A stretch of DNA of 64,000 nucleotides, from NCBI RefSeq assembly GCF_030247195.1, contig NC_080672.1, forward strand, positions 89,739,113-89,803,112, written 5' to 3'. This document shows, piece after piece, positions 11,507 through 22,890 of the stretch; positions within the stretch are counted from its first letter, which is position 1; every line of letters begins with the position of its first letter. The notes under the pieces were generated by a model. It was not told where the DNA came from, searched no databases, and saw only the letters and a list, made by a program, of their open reading frames with translations. Source of the DNA: Topomyia yanbarensis (Eukaryota; Arthropoda; Insecta; Diptera; Culicidae). The position numbers were made by a program, and so were the translations under genes.

Positions 11507-12090
11507 TCAACGAGAATCTGTCAAATGGACAAGCAGCATAAATGAAAGGTAGGTAAATATATTTTCTTACTTATTAAAACTGATGAATCGAACTGTCTGA
11601 TAAACGATTTCAAACCAACAAAAAATTTGAAGGACAGCTGTTTTGTTTATCAATATCTAAACATTTCACAGATAAAATTAACGCTGGTCACCAGCCGCTA
11701 GCTAGTCCTACTAAAGAACTTTCACACAAAAAACTCAACCTTTCTCGATTCGATCTAAATTTTTCGGTGGTACCTATTCGGATTATAAATCACTATGCCG
11801 TTCGTTACAAAAAAAAATACGCTGAAAAATAAAAACATATTTCAAAAAATCTAAAAATTTTCGGAATACTTTGGATTTTTTGAAATTTTTGCCACGGAAA
11901 ACTACGAGAAAATGCTACAAATATAAGCTACCAGTAAAAAACTCAATCAACAACATTGAACATGATTTTGAACAAGGTCCCTTGAGGCCCGAAATTTAGT
12001 TGTTTTTTGTGGGACGGGGGGCTGAATCGATTTTGAATTTTTATTTGTTATTGTGAATTTAAATTTTAATTTTGAAGAATGTAAAAACAT
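11507..12090. other. Downstream flank of the peritrophin-like gene
   Basis: It holds the presumed 3' UTR. Possible polyadenylation signals are ATTAAA near 11574 and AATAAA near 11828. A donor-like AAAG/GTAGGT lies at about 11548. The rest is AT-rich with no recognised element. Confidence 0.35.
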
Positions 12091-13080
12091 TGCACAGTGT
12101 TTGAAAACGTCGTTTTCGTGCTCAAAATTAATAGCGTCTAAACCGTTGACTTTAGAGGTATAGTTTGTTCGGAGAAGTTGTTGTTCTTATGATTGCGCAT
12201 CCACAGGAGTATATCGTTCGGTGACTAATTCACCTATGAGTGATATACGAAATTTATTTTCCGAACTAATTAAGATAGAGACTTTGTGCCTTCTATAATG
12301 AAAATATCGACATTATTAAACACATCCAAAACTACACTTTGATTTTTGAAAAGCAAACCATATGCATGTTATAGGCGAACATGTTCTATGCAATTTACCA
12401 TAAAAAACATGAAGCTGTTTGTCGCAGTGCGCTTGAATATTTCATTTTATACCACTGCGATGGAATATTGTATTGAACATAACATTCGGGGAGAATCGCG
12501 TCGACTAATAATCGGGCCACTATATGAAAGTAAAAAGCTAGTACTTTCAGTATGTTATGATGTTGTTTGCTCCTTTTTGCTCCTTAACGAATTATTTAAG
12601 GTAGAAGTTACCCAAAAAAAATCGTAAAATTTGGAATATCTTTTAAAATTCAACAGATAGGAAGTAACTATGTTCGACAAAAATATGTATTTTGATATCG
12701 CAAATAACTTTGTGGAAGATTCTAAGAAGATACGAGAATATCTAAAAAAGTTATCATGAAAAAACTAATTTTAAGGGGTCTTCCATATAATATGTTCCAT
12801 AACTCGTAAACTATTGAAGATAAATATATGATGTCTTCAGCAATTTCTTTTGTAGTAATATTTTCTACAACTTTGCCGAAGACACAAAATCTCTATCTTA
12901 ATTAGTTCGGAAAATAAATTTCGTATGTCGCTTATAGGTGAATTAATCACCGAACGATATACTCCTGTGGATGCGCAATTATAAGAACAACAACTTCTCC
13001 GAACAAGCTATACCTCTAAAGTCAACGGTTTAGACGCTATTAATTTTGAGCACGAAAACGACGTTTTAAAACACTGTGCA
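12091..13080. mobile_element. Fold-back element with ~200-bp inverted arms
   Basis: The left arm (12091-12290, starting TGCACAGTGTTTGAAAACGT) and the right arm (12881-13080, ending in the complement TTTTAAAACACTGTGCA) are inverted copies over about 200 bp with only scattered differences. The central 590 bp belongs to a dispersed repeat seen again at 23470-23850 and, reversed, at about 47850-48400. It has no plausible coding sequence. The arms are much better conserved than the core copies elsewhere, so the fold-back looks younger than the family. Confidence 0.75.
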
Positions 13081-14548
13081 TTGGCGACCTTGAAACGTCA
13101 TTAATCTCATAGAAAAAAATTGTTTACAAAATCGTGAATAAAGTGCCATGAATTCTGGAACAATCACGTTTTTACGTTACGTAAACAGGACTATGAACAA
13201 AAATCATGTGCTTTATAATTATGATCAATTTCCCTTCAGTTACACCCGGATAACGCTTTTATTAGTGAAAATATTTGTTTCTATTTTGTGAAGTTCAGTC
13301 ACGGTTTCCGCCATGTTATTATCAAATCTATTTTCTGTACGTGAACTAGTTCACAACTTTAAGAAGATTTTTCATGAAACCAAAGACTCATGAATTTATT
13401 CATAGATTTAGGAACATTAGTTAACAAAATCAAGAAACTGGATATTTTCTCGTGAACTATATGCATTAACCTATTCAATCCTCGTGAACTAAATCATTAT
13501 TTAATCAAATGAATCAAATTAATCAAATGAATAAAATAAATCAAATGAATTAAATCAATAAATTATAAAATAAATAAAATGAATAAATAAAAAAAAACAA
13601 TTAGTTGCGACATCGGCATGGAGTTGGGTCTTGAAAAATGCCCATCTGTTAAGCTACTATCTAGGCGATTGGTCGACACTAGTAGCGGGACATGGTTCGT
13701 AGCAGGCCCGTGCGCAAGGAAAGGGTTTTAGGAACTCGAACCTCTCCCATGAGGGTTTTGAATTACCTTTAAAAATTGATTAACTTCCTGTTCAGGTATG
13801 AAATTATACAGCGAGCCGTGCCATTCGAGATCGGTCACTCTAGAAACAAGTCGCTGAAAAAAAAAAACAAGATGAAACCTCGCGAAAGTAAAGGGATGTA
13901 AGTTATGTTGGTCTCTGGACCGGTTCACGTTTCGGCACGACCGGTTCACGGTCAGCGGGCTAGCAAAGAGATCTAGGAATAAAGCATAATGTCAGAGAAA
14001 ATCGAGATATCGTTATCTGCAGAAATTTTACAGCCGATGATCTCTCCGGAATAACTGTCAGCTAAATGGCTCGTGGAAATGGTCATCGGTATCTGGAGAA
14101 GTACCGCCACCGAGAAATTCTCAGCAGCAGTTAGCAAATAAATAGGAACGACTAGCGCCAAGAAGGATAAGAAACCCTGCGAAGGTTGTTGTAAAGAGAT
14201 TTAAATCATTATAGTCGATACCTCCGGATCGGTTCATGTCTCAACAGGTGACGATATTTGCAGCAGACCGGAGCACGTCGGAGAAGGTTGGACAGCAAGC
14301 AAGAAAAAGCATCAATGAAAAAACCACATCAACGATTAACACAAAATAAAAAGAGCATGACCACAATCCCTTCTGAAGTAATGCCTACATGGAAAAAATC
14401 TGTTCATAAATTCATGAAAAAATTATCGCTATTTCGTGAACTAAACGACGAAAACCGTGACCAAGTTCCTGAAATTATGAATAATAAACCTCTTATCCAT
14501 GAAACTATTCGTATTTCCACACAACTAGTTCACCGCGACTTCATACAT

Positions 14549-15320
14549 CGTCGCTGTTGTGCTATCTTATGACAAGCGCCATTTAGCACATTTCGAGAAA
14601 AACGATTTTTAAAGTTTGAGATTGAATATCTTGAAACTTATAAATGGTATAAACAATCCAAAGAAGACAATTGGTGCTTCTATCTGTTCTGCATTAATCT
14701 CTCAAATATTACGAAGATCGGTTGACTATGTTGCGAGTTTTTACTATGAATGTAAACAAAAGTCGCACTCACACGTGTCATAGGCGTGTATTGATGACAA
14801 AATTTGTATGACGTGTCATAATCGTGCATGGAAAATTTTCCATAGAAAAAAATCATCACTTTTTAACTTTTATTCATATCTTTGGGTTCATATGGTCTAT
14901 AAACATTCGGTGAAATGCATTTTAAAGGAAATGAGTCAGGAAATCTAGAAAAAATGGTTATTCTTGATTACAGTGTTGCCAAATATATTTTATTTCCAGT
15001 TCAAAACTAAAACTGTGTTTTTCTCACAACTCGTATAATTTTCTTTCGAAAATGTTTATGCCATTGTGTTCCTCAGACATTTTCACACATAAAACCGTCT
15101 AAAACTTCAATATAACTTGAGCCAATCCCTAGATATAGTGATTTGAAGCAAAAAACTCACAATTTCTTATCATGTTTCTAGCTATATCTAAGTAACCAAG
15201 TAGAATTTCAAAATTCTGAAAACGCCACTTTGTAGAGATTTTTCAAACAAGTAATGTGGCATATCTAACTCAGTTTACCCCAAAATGGCGTTTGTCATAA
15301 GATAGCACAACAGCGACGAC
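14549..15320. mobile_element. MITE nested in the 4.4-kb element
   Basis: The termini are inverted: GTCGCTGTTGTGCTATCTTA, continuing TGACAAGCGCCATTT, against the complement of the right end, GTCGCTGTTGTGCTATCTTA, continuing TGACAAACGCCATTTT. ACAT lies outside both ends and may be the target duplication. The 770-bp interior has no gene. Its right half (GAAAACGCCACTTTGTAGAGATTTT near 15220) recurs reversed near 58180, so the element at 57241-58300 belongs to the same family. Confidence 0.8.
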
Positions 15321-15479
15321 ATGTCGTTACATTCTAATGTTTCGTTAGGTTGCTGTTGTTCGCTGGACATGTTTAGTTTTTGACATGAGTCTTGTTCATA
15401 ATTTGAGAATACACAGCCGACAGTCATGCGATTTTGACGATTTCAGAAAATAAACCCCGATTTTTGTGTTTTCTAATCA

Positions 15480-15900
15480 CGTTACCGTGTTATATTCATG
15501 AGTTTAGTCACGATTTTCGTAATTGCTTTTCACTTTAACGTGATATTTCAGTCATAAGTAAAGTGATTCATGTTTATAATTTCAGGATACTAGTAACGAT
15601 TTTGAATATTTCAATCACGTGTTATGTGATTTACGTCCATGATTGCAGGAACTTTATCATGGTTTTCATAATTTCTATTCATGTTGTCATGATATTTTAG
15701 TCACTAGTAGGGATTCATGTTTATTTATGTACAATTTATGTACATTGTACATAGTTTCAGAATGTTAGTGATGATTTTTGCTATTTTTGTCACGAGTTGT
15801 GTGACTTATGTTTATTATTTCAGGACCTTAGTACGATTTTTGTAATTTCTCTTATCTTATCTTGTCATCTTATCGTGATATTTTATTCTAGAGCTTACTT
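15480..15900. repeat. Degenerate short tandem repeats inside the 4.4-kb element
   Basis: A unit of about 70-90 bp recurs at least four times with the core TTTATRATTTCAGGA, then TTAGT.ACGATTTTTGTAATTTCT. A second, differently phased set with ATGAATAA.ATTT..T and a TTTTGTGA.TTATTTCACG core follows at about 16370-16640. The function is unknown; they may be subterminal transposase-binding repeats. Confidence 0.5.
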
Positions 15901-17689
15901 TCGAATTTGACACGTGAAGTAATGTGGCATGATATCAGCAGTTTCATCGTGGTATTCGTAATTTCTCTTCGCTTTATCGCGATCTGTTATTTTTTGGAAA
16001 CTATCGGTTTTTTACTCGGTGTAACGTGACAAGGTGAACTGGACCATAAAAGTGTGGTTCGCGGTATCTTGTTCTTTAAACTATATAACGAACACGATTT
16101 GTGGCACTCAGCGCTGTTTTCGTTTTCTATCCAGACATTACACTAAATTCTTTCTTGGTCGTTAGCAGCTGGATATTTCATGAAAAAGTAAATGAAACAA
16201 GAATGATTCCATGACTAATACTCCAAATTTTGTGCAATTAGTTCACGTGAAAATTTCATTACCATGTTCCATGAAATTAAGTATGATTAAGGATATCTTC
16301 ACGCAAAATAGATCGTGATCGAGCGAGAATATTTATTGGATCGTGACTAACATATTAGGAATCATGAACCTGTTTGCGATTACATGAATAATATTTGATG
16401 GCTTTGTGAACTATTTTACAAGCACGAATGGCAACTTGTAACTATTATACTAGATAAAATGAACCAGTTCACGACATGAATAACATTTTATAATTTTGTG
16501 ATTTATTTCACGGGTACGCATGGTCAGTCGTGACTGAATAATATTTCATGATTTTGTGAGTTATCTCAGGAGCACGAAGGGTATGTTTTGACAAATACAT
16601 TAGGTATCATGAATTATTTCACGAGGATTCAATGGGTTCATGAATAAAATTCCGAGTTTCGTGAAAGAGATCACGAAAAAATATTCACAATGTTCTATGA
16701 ATAACATCATGAGTCAATTGACATTAATGATTATAAACAGATATTACATTTATCCTCTCGCGGAGAGGATAAGCAACGTTTTCCACCATTGATGATAACT
16801 TGTGCATTTGAAGCAAGGAGAGAATGCCATATGCCTATTCAGTGTCTATCGTTAACATAGCATGCATGTATTTTTCCTATATTGTTGGAGGAACGATTCT
16901 GATTTTTCCTTCTTTCGTTTATCGCTTCCTTATGGACTTTGATCTTATCCTCCTTCCGTAAGAGATGATAATTCTTTATCATCAGTCTAGAGTTGACGGT
17001 AAAGTCAAATAACGCGCGGTATTGTGGACTAGCTAACGAATTGATTTTTTTTAGCTCATCTGTTAGTACCTTTGCATATTATAACGTCATTTTCGATGGC
17101 TGTGCACCGAAGTAGTTTGCCAATGGAAACTGTAGTGTTATTCACTTTTACTCAAAAGTTCACAAGAAGTACAAAACCAGTGCGCGTAACTACACGGGTA
17201 CCCATTAATCCATATTTTACAATCTTCTGGGAGAGAGGATAAACTGTTCTCGAAGAAAATGGGCTGCTGATAAAATCAACTCTCTGCATGGAAGGCAAAA
17301 ATATTTTTCGCTTACTTTGGACGGGAAGATAAGATACTTCGTCGTTACCATGGGGACATAACATGCGAGCGACCTAGCTGTATCTTACGTGTGAATGATA
17401 ATTTTAACCACTGATCATAAAGTTGTGAACTAGTTCACGCACAGAAAATCGATTTGGTAATGCCAAGGAAACCGTGATTGAATTTCACGAAACAAAAATC
17501 AATATTTCCACTAATAAAAGCATAATATTAGGGCGTTACTGAAGCAAAATTAAACATAATTATAAAACACATACTTTATTACCTTATTATTACTTTGTTG
17601 AAAATACTTAACCCGACTTTATGCGTCTGGGACTAGCTGTAAAACTATAATTTGAAATTTAACCTGCCTCAAGAAAATATGGTATAATT

Positions 17690-17965
17690 TCAAATTATTG
17701 TAGCGTTGCTGATTCATTGAAGGCCCGATTTATCAGCCCCCGATTTTATCAGTTTTTTACTCGATTTTATCAGCCAGTCAAGGTTATTAGGCTATGTCGT
17801 AGGGAAATAAACAAATATGTTTTATCATTGTTCCCATTTTATTAATCTAACATAAACCAAACCAATACCTAACGATTCAGACAATTGCCAGTAAATAATT
17901 GTTATCAAATTTACTTGTGTGTTTCAATAATACACTATTGAAAAATCCTTAAATCTACTGCAAAC
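17690..17965. mobile_element. Fragment of a pogo/mariner-like repeat
   Basis: The segment has GATTTATCAGCCCCCGATTTTATCAG-type sequence and ends in TCAATAATACACTATTGAAAAA. A related segment at 60050-60500 has TTTTTATCATCCCC and TCAATAGCACACTATTGAAAAA. The 60-kb copy shows a proper end; this copy looks truncated. It is non-coding. Confidence 0.45.
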
Positions 17966-18138
17966 AGGCAAAACAAATACAATTTTCACCAACATGCGCA
18001 AGGCCGCCCCTAACACAGACATCTCAACATTCATAAGCGTCATATAAATTTCATCACTTGTATACAAGGAATCGGGGACCGAAAATTGTGAAAGAAATCT
18101 GTGACGTTACAGAAAAGTTGTGAATGTAGTAACCCTTC

Positions 18139-18298
18139 CCGATCAGAATGAAATAACAAGATTATAACAGAATACAATTTTCGTAACATATTGTGTTATA
18201 AATTTGGTCTCGTTAGTAGTTAAAATAACAGAAAATTATAATAAGTAACAACGCATGATATTGTTTTGAAATCTTTTTGTTATGTGTTTCTGATCGGA
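18139..18298. mobile_element. Small MITE with GATCAGAA termini
   Basis: The left end CCGATCAGAATGAAATAACA and the complement of the right end CCGATCAGAAACACATAACA match in most positions and run into AAGATT or AAAAGATTT. The element is about 160 bp, AT-rich and non-coding. A likely diverged relative starts at 63078. Confidence 0.65.
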
Positions 18299-19308
18299 TT
18301 CTGTTGGTAGAATTCCAACTCTTATTTGATGTTCGTAGGTTCAAGCGATAATGGCACAACAGAGGTGAGATGGCGAATTTCTGATTTATCTTGTGCGTAT
18401 CCCGTTCCGAATAGGTTTGAATCGTTTCATAGGATTCTCTATCCGAATCACAAGTCATAGTTATTAGCAAACCGTCCTTATAACAGTTTTTACATTATGG
18501 AAAAAGAATAGAATTATAAAAATTATATGAAAATAGCATAAATATTTATTTTGTGATGAATCATAAAAGAAATTCAGCGTACGATTGCAAACTGTTTTCA
18601 ACCATTTTTTTCTGTTTCACTGTATATATTACCACATTTGTAGTGTTTCAGGACAAACGGTATTTTATCAGTGATGATAAAAAAAACAAACAACCAATCT
18701 GTACAAATATTTCAGATAATCTGGACAATTAACTATTGACAATCTAGAAATCTGAAATTCTCGTGCATTTTCAGTGTAACCATTGTCGTTTCCCTTCAAT
18801 TTTCTTAGAATTCTGAAACTTTGAGATCAAATCTAACCCACAGGAGCTAAAATTTTAAAATCTTTTTATATTTTTCTTTCAGAAATATTAAATAGTACTG
18901 TTGAAAATAAGGAATTCAATTTACTGCGCGTCCATCTTATAATCAACTATGAAAAAGCAAATTATTGGTAAGTCGTATGCGCCTTAAAACTTAACTTTCC
19001 TGCAGGACAAATTTGAATTTTTTTAGAATTATCTTCGTTATCGACAACCTAGACAGGAATGTGAAAAATTAAAAAAAAACATCAAATGACACTACATGAT
19101 GAATACTTTGAACGATTTGTTAGTTTGGCCAAAAATGTGGGCCTTGTTGATGTCAGTCATTAATTTTCATTTAATTTTGACCGTTGTCCATTTGAACTAT
19201 CATGAAATTAGCTATACTATTTTAACTTCAAAACTAAAAAATGGAATATATACTAAAAATTCAATAGATAAACACCATCTTAAAATCGATAAATATACTG
19301 ATGATTCC
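18299..19308. other. Unassigned AT-rich stretch
   Basis: No gene or matched element ends were found. The frame at 19096-19317 is AT-driven and lacks recognisable motifs. Confidence 0.35.
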
Positions 19309-19660
19309 CTATACTAAGGCAAAAAATATAGTGAATTTCGTTAGAATATCGCAAATTTATAGCCACAATTAGCGCGTATGTAAATCTTAAGATTATCCTA
19401 CGGAACGGCATTTATTTGGTCAAAACTTTTTGCAATGATATAATTTTCCATTAGGCATCTTTGATTTTTCATAAGACAATACTATACATTTGTCGTATGT
19501 TTATGAGAATCATAAGATGCTGGTAAACTCAAGCGACTGGCATATGTTATACCTTATACAATGTTGAGATAATCATAAAAGTTTGTTTTCATATTAATCT
19601 TATGAAAATATAGTTAATTCTTATGAATTTCGCAATATGCAATACTCAGGCAGAGTGTAG
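19309..19660 (+). mobile_element. MITE, first of a head-to-head pair
   Basis: A 352-bp element with TIRs of the form CTACACTCAGGCAAAA.ATATAGYGAAWTTC. It is homologous over its whole length to the reverse complement of 19699-20055. Landmarks in the same order are GCGTATGTAAATC, ACGGCATTTATTTRGTCAAAA, CATAAGACAATACTATA, CGACTGGCATATG and ATAATCATAAAAGT. It is non-coding. Confidence 0.8.
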
Positions 19661-19698
19661 AGATTCCTTCATTTTCGTTCTTCGCTTTCAATCTAGTT

Positions 19699-20055
19699 GT
19701 ACACTCAGGCAAAACATATAGCGAAAATCATACGAATCATAACAAAACAAAACGATGTTTTCATAAAATTAATAAGAAAACATACGACTTTTATGATTAT
19801 CTCTACAATTTATAAGGTATTGCATATGCCAGTCGTTTGTATTTCATACGAGCATCTTTTGATAAACATAAACATCAGAGAAATGTACCTATAGTATTGT
19901 CCTATGAACAATAAAAGATGCTTTATGGAAAATGAAATTTTGACTAAATAAATGCCGTTTCATAAGATAATGTTATGATTTACATACGTGCTACTTGTGA
20001 CTAAAAAATACGCAATATTCTTATGAAATTCGCTATATTTTTAGACTGAGTGTAG
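19699..20055 (-). mobile_element. MITE, second of a head-to-head pair (inverted copy)
   Basis: This is the inverted partner of 19309-19660, separated by 38 bp of unrelated sequence. It begins TGTACACTCAGGCAAAACAT and ends ATTTTTAGACTGAGTGTAG. Because the partner is complete, the pair makes a 750-bp imperfect palindrome. The frame 19697-19894 is a by-product. Confidence 0.8.
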
Positions 20056-20671
20056 AAATATAAAAAATATTTAGAGTTTGCGTTTATTAAATAAAATTAT
20101 TTTATCAAGTGAGCCGCACCCCTATCCTTCTCGGTGTTAACGAGGCGTGGAATACGTTTGGAATACTCATAGCTCTATCCAACCCTACTATGAAGCACTG
20201 AAAATGTCGTTTTTGCAACGAACCGCACATAGGTGTGGCTTACATGCAAAAAAATTCAATCCACATGCCAAAAGGTGTTCTACGCCGTCAGACTGGTTTT
20301 GAACCAAGATTTTACTTATCACATTATTAACAGCGTGACAAAACAGTATTTGACATCACAACAGTTGGAGATCCGACCAGGCTACTTTGTTCAATGATAT
20401 GTATAGTGCAATTAATTTGCCAAATCCTGCCCCGCAATCGATTGCCACCTTCTAAATAAAATCCTTTTTAACGACTAGCAAACAAATATCTAAAAACCTG
20501 TTTTAATCAACCAAGTGGTGCGATTGTACCTTTTTCATTTATACAAACTATGATTCATTAGCTGATTATGTTCAATATTATTGTGAAAATGTCTATTACA
20601 ATTTTTTTATACTTAGCATGTATCCTACGACTACCACGAAAGTCAACGCTGACACACGATAATTATAATAT
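20056..20671. other. Unassigned stretch
   Basis: No gene was found. It contains moderately GC-rich sequence around 20110-20400 with no matched repeat partner in this window. Confidence 0.35.
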
Positions 20672-21198
20672 TTAACCCTTTCATGCCCAACTTTTTTCTA
20701 GTGCATCTAGGGTTTCAAAACTATGTTTCCTTGAAAGCGGTTGGGTCAAGAAACACGAAAAGCCTATTTTCATAAAGATAGGTGCTTCCATGGCATTGCT
20801 AGAAGCTGGTCAATTTTTACCTTCTAATGCTCAATACAATTCTCCTAGAATAATTTCAATAGTCCAATTACGTGGAAAATGTAGTCAACGACAGTCTAAA
20901 TTGATAAGTTTTATCAGTTTTCAATAATATTGCACCATAACGAAGATATATGAAAAAATCATTTTCCGTCGTCAACGTAAACTGTTCCTGGCAGCACTGC
21001 TCCATCGGAATCCAATCAGACTAATTGCAATAACTTCAGTTCTAGAGCCGATCCTTGTAACTGTTAATACTCAAATTAAAGGCAATAATCACATTAATGA
21101 GTCTTACTTGTTTTTGTGAGCAAATCTCGCCTCAATCAAAAGTTATAGCTATTTAAAAACGTTGTTGTCCACAAACAACATGGACATGAATGGGTTAA
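20672..21198. mobile_element. TTAA-flanked MITE (piggyBac-type)
   Basis: The element is bounded by TTAA on both sides (20672-20675 and 21195-21198). Its ends are inverted: CCCTTTCATGCCCAACTT against the complement of the right end CCCATTCATGTCCATGTT. A TTAA target site with CCC-type termini is characteristic of piggyBac-related elements. It is 527 bp and non-coding. Confidence 0.68.
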
Positions 21199-21544
21199 AT
21201 AGCTAAACCAGCATGAGTTCAGTGTTATCTTCATGTGATCATGTTTTAAAATGCTGTAAGGGTTGGGGTTTGGAAGGGGACGGGTTAGTGGCTAGTAGAG
21301 TGAGCTTCGAGGATATGTCAGCAATCATTTATCTTGTTTCGCTAAGCGGGGTAAATGAAGGTAATGCAGGTGTGAGAGCGGTCGAGGGAAGGGGAGGGTG
21401 ATGAAGACGGGATGTGTAAGGGTAAGGGAGGAGGGGTGGGATGAAGCACCTAACTGCATATTATATCTTCCATTTGTGATTTGGTTTGAGAAAATCGGTT
21501 TAGTCATCACCGAAGAATCGATGTGACTTTAACTGAGGAGTATA

Positions 21545-22203
21545 CAGCGAAAATTCGTTAGTTGGGTCACGACTGCGCCCCAACTAGCGAATCGTATCCG
21601 TTAATTGGGGCAACTGATAGCTGGCAAAAGTTACCCGAGGGAAACGCTGACTGTTTGTTTTCTTTCACTAAAAAACAAACAGAAATATTTCACTGTTCAC
21701 GAAAGTTGGCTGTTTCCTTTCAGTTTAAAGTAGATTTTTGTGACAAAGTATGTCATTAGTGGTCTTTTTGCCATTAATTATTTTTTTGATAAATTTCTTC
21801 ACTTAAAACAGGATATGGATACATCATCGGAAAAAAAGCCGATAAAGCGCAAGCATACTACGTTGCCACTAGCTAAAAAAAATCATTGGGTAATGTATTC
21901 ACATTAGAGATTACCTTCAAAAGTTAGTAAACTAACCTCTCTTCGATACAAACTAATTGATGCTGAATAGAACAAGCGTAACATCTAACACATTTATTTC
22001 ACTAAAAGCATTTCGGAATATGCATTCAAGAAATTGAATTCCATTGAATTTCAAAGTATGCTTTTTTTCTAGATCACCACAGAAATCAACCAATATGCTC
22101 CTTGAAATCAATGACTTTCAAACGTCAATCAGTTTTTGACTTTCAGTTTTGACATAAGAGTGTCTTTTAGTTGGGGCATGCCCCAACTAACGAATTTGCG
22201 CTG
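21545..22203 (+). mobile_element. Pogo/Tc1-like deletion derivative with TA target duplication
   Basis: TA-CAGCGAAAATTCGTTAGTTGG at the left is matched by the complement of the right end, TA-CAGCGCAAATTCGTTAGTTGG. TA lies on both sides, as for Tc1/mariner/pogo elements. The 659-bp body has an internal GGGGCATGCCCC palindrome at the right end and a remnant of the transposase start at 21815. It is an internally deleted, non-autonomous copy. Confidence 0.82.
21815..21907 (+). pseudogene. Remnant of a pogo-like transposase N-terminus
   Basis: A 30-residue frame starts MDTSSEKKPIKRKHTTLPLA, continues with KKNHW, and stops soon after. A basic KRK..T.L.L..K motif at the N-terminus is typical of pogo/CENP-B-type helix-turn-helix transposases, and the position inside a TA-flanked TIR element fits. 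Everything downstream (the rest of the HTH and the DDD catalytic core) is missing. The frame is preceded by a splice-acceptor-like AAAACAG. The call rests on a short motif. Confidence 0.5.
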
Positions 22204-22435
22204 TACCCGGAAGCCGGGACTTCCTGAATTGTATATATAGAGGAAAATATATTAAAAGAACGTTTGATTGGCAATCAGTGATCTAGACCTGCGAATCGAT
22301 GTAATTCCAATAGATTTTTTGGCTCTGTTACACACGTTTTGTTTCTGGATAAGTAAACCTTTATTGACAGTCGGTTACAAAACCCTAAAAAATATTTTGT
22401 TAGAGATAATTCAAATAGCATAATAATTCATACAT

Positions 22436-22890
22436 TTCTCGACAAACATATGATTACGGCCTAAAAGCCAACTGTCAAAATCCACTTTGATTGGAAATTT
22501 CGGACAAACCGTTACACGCCAATCACAAATGTTGGTAGTAAACGAAAGAGAAAAGTTTTCTTTTTCATAAACTCTTGTGAACTGTTGTATCGATTTTGTT
22601 GGCTATTTTCGGCAAATTTGAGACTAAGAGAAACGAAAGCAATGAAATTGAAAGACGGATAGGTATTCTAGAGCGAATCAGTTATAAACTTAGAACGGAA
22701 AACTAGAACTAGGCAGGCTCATATGGGCATGATCGAAAGGAAATGTGAAGAATTTTTTTGCCTTCTGCAGTTTAGGAGTTGGGCGTTTCTTGTGAACTGT
22801 GTTCGACTAGTAACGATTCGTCCGGAATTTCCATTCAAAGTGGATTTTGATAGTTGGCTTTTAGGCCGTAATCATATGTTTGTCGAGATT
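22436..22890. mobile_element. MITE with ~75-bp TIRs
   Basis: The left arm CTCGACAAACATATGATTAC, running on through GGCCTAAAAGCCAACTGTCA, is the reverse complement of the right arm 22812-22888 with few changes. The arms include AAATCCACTTTGA and a short CGGA.GAA.CGTTAC-like extension. The centre of about 300 bp has no gene. Confidence 0.8.

Larger units (their letters stand above)
13200..17577. mobile_element. 4.4-kb non-autonomous TIR element
   Basis: The left end (about 13203-13360) and the right end (about 17411-17575) are inverted copies at roughly 80% over 160 bp. Both contain CTTTTATTAGTG, CACGGTTTCC and GTGAACTAGTTCACAACTTT. The interior carries many GTGAAC/TTCACG and CATGAATAA motifs, an AAATGAATAAAT low-complexity run at 13500-13580, degenerate subrepeats at 15480-15900 and 16370-16640, and a nested MITE. 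No transposase was found: the longest frame (14258-14572) has no family motif. Confidence 0.68.
21440..22270. repeat. Old dispersed repeat interrupted by a pogo-like element
   Basis: Sequence at 21450-21540 (TTTGAGAAAATCGGTTTAGTCAT and ATCGATGTGACTTT) matches the unit of the tandem repeat at 51480-52200. The other side, 22206-22230, continues with CCGGAAGCCGGGACTTC, which resembles the next part of that unit (CGGAACCGGAGGTCGG). The element 21545-22203 therefore landed inside an older repeat. Confidence 0.5.

Noticed and set aside
12346..12627. 93-codon frame inside the fold-back element
   Set aside because: The homologous segment at 23470-23710 does not keep the frame, and the sequence is a dispersed repeat.
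13900..13970. tRNA-like GGTTCACG blocks (possible B box or tRNA-derived SINE)
   Set aside because: No A box at the right distance, no cloverleaf could be drawn, and the motif fits the GTTCAC-rich interior of the surrounding element.
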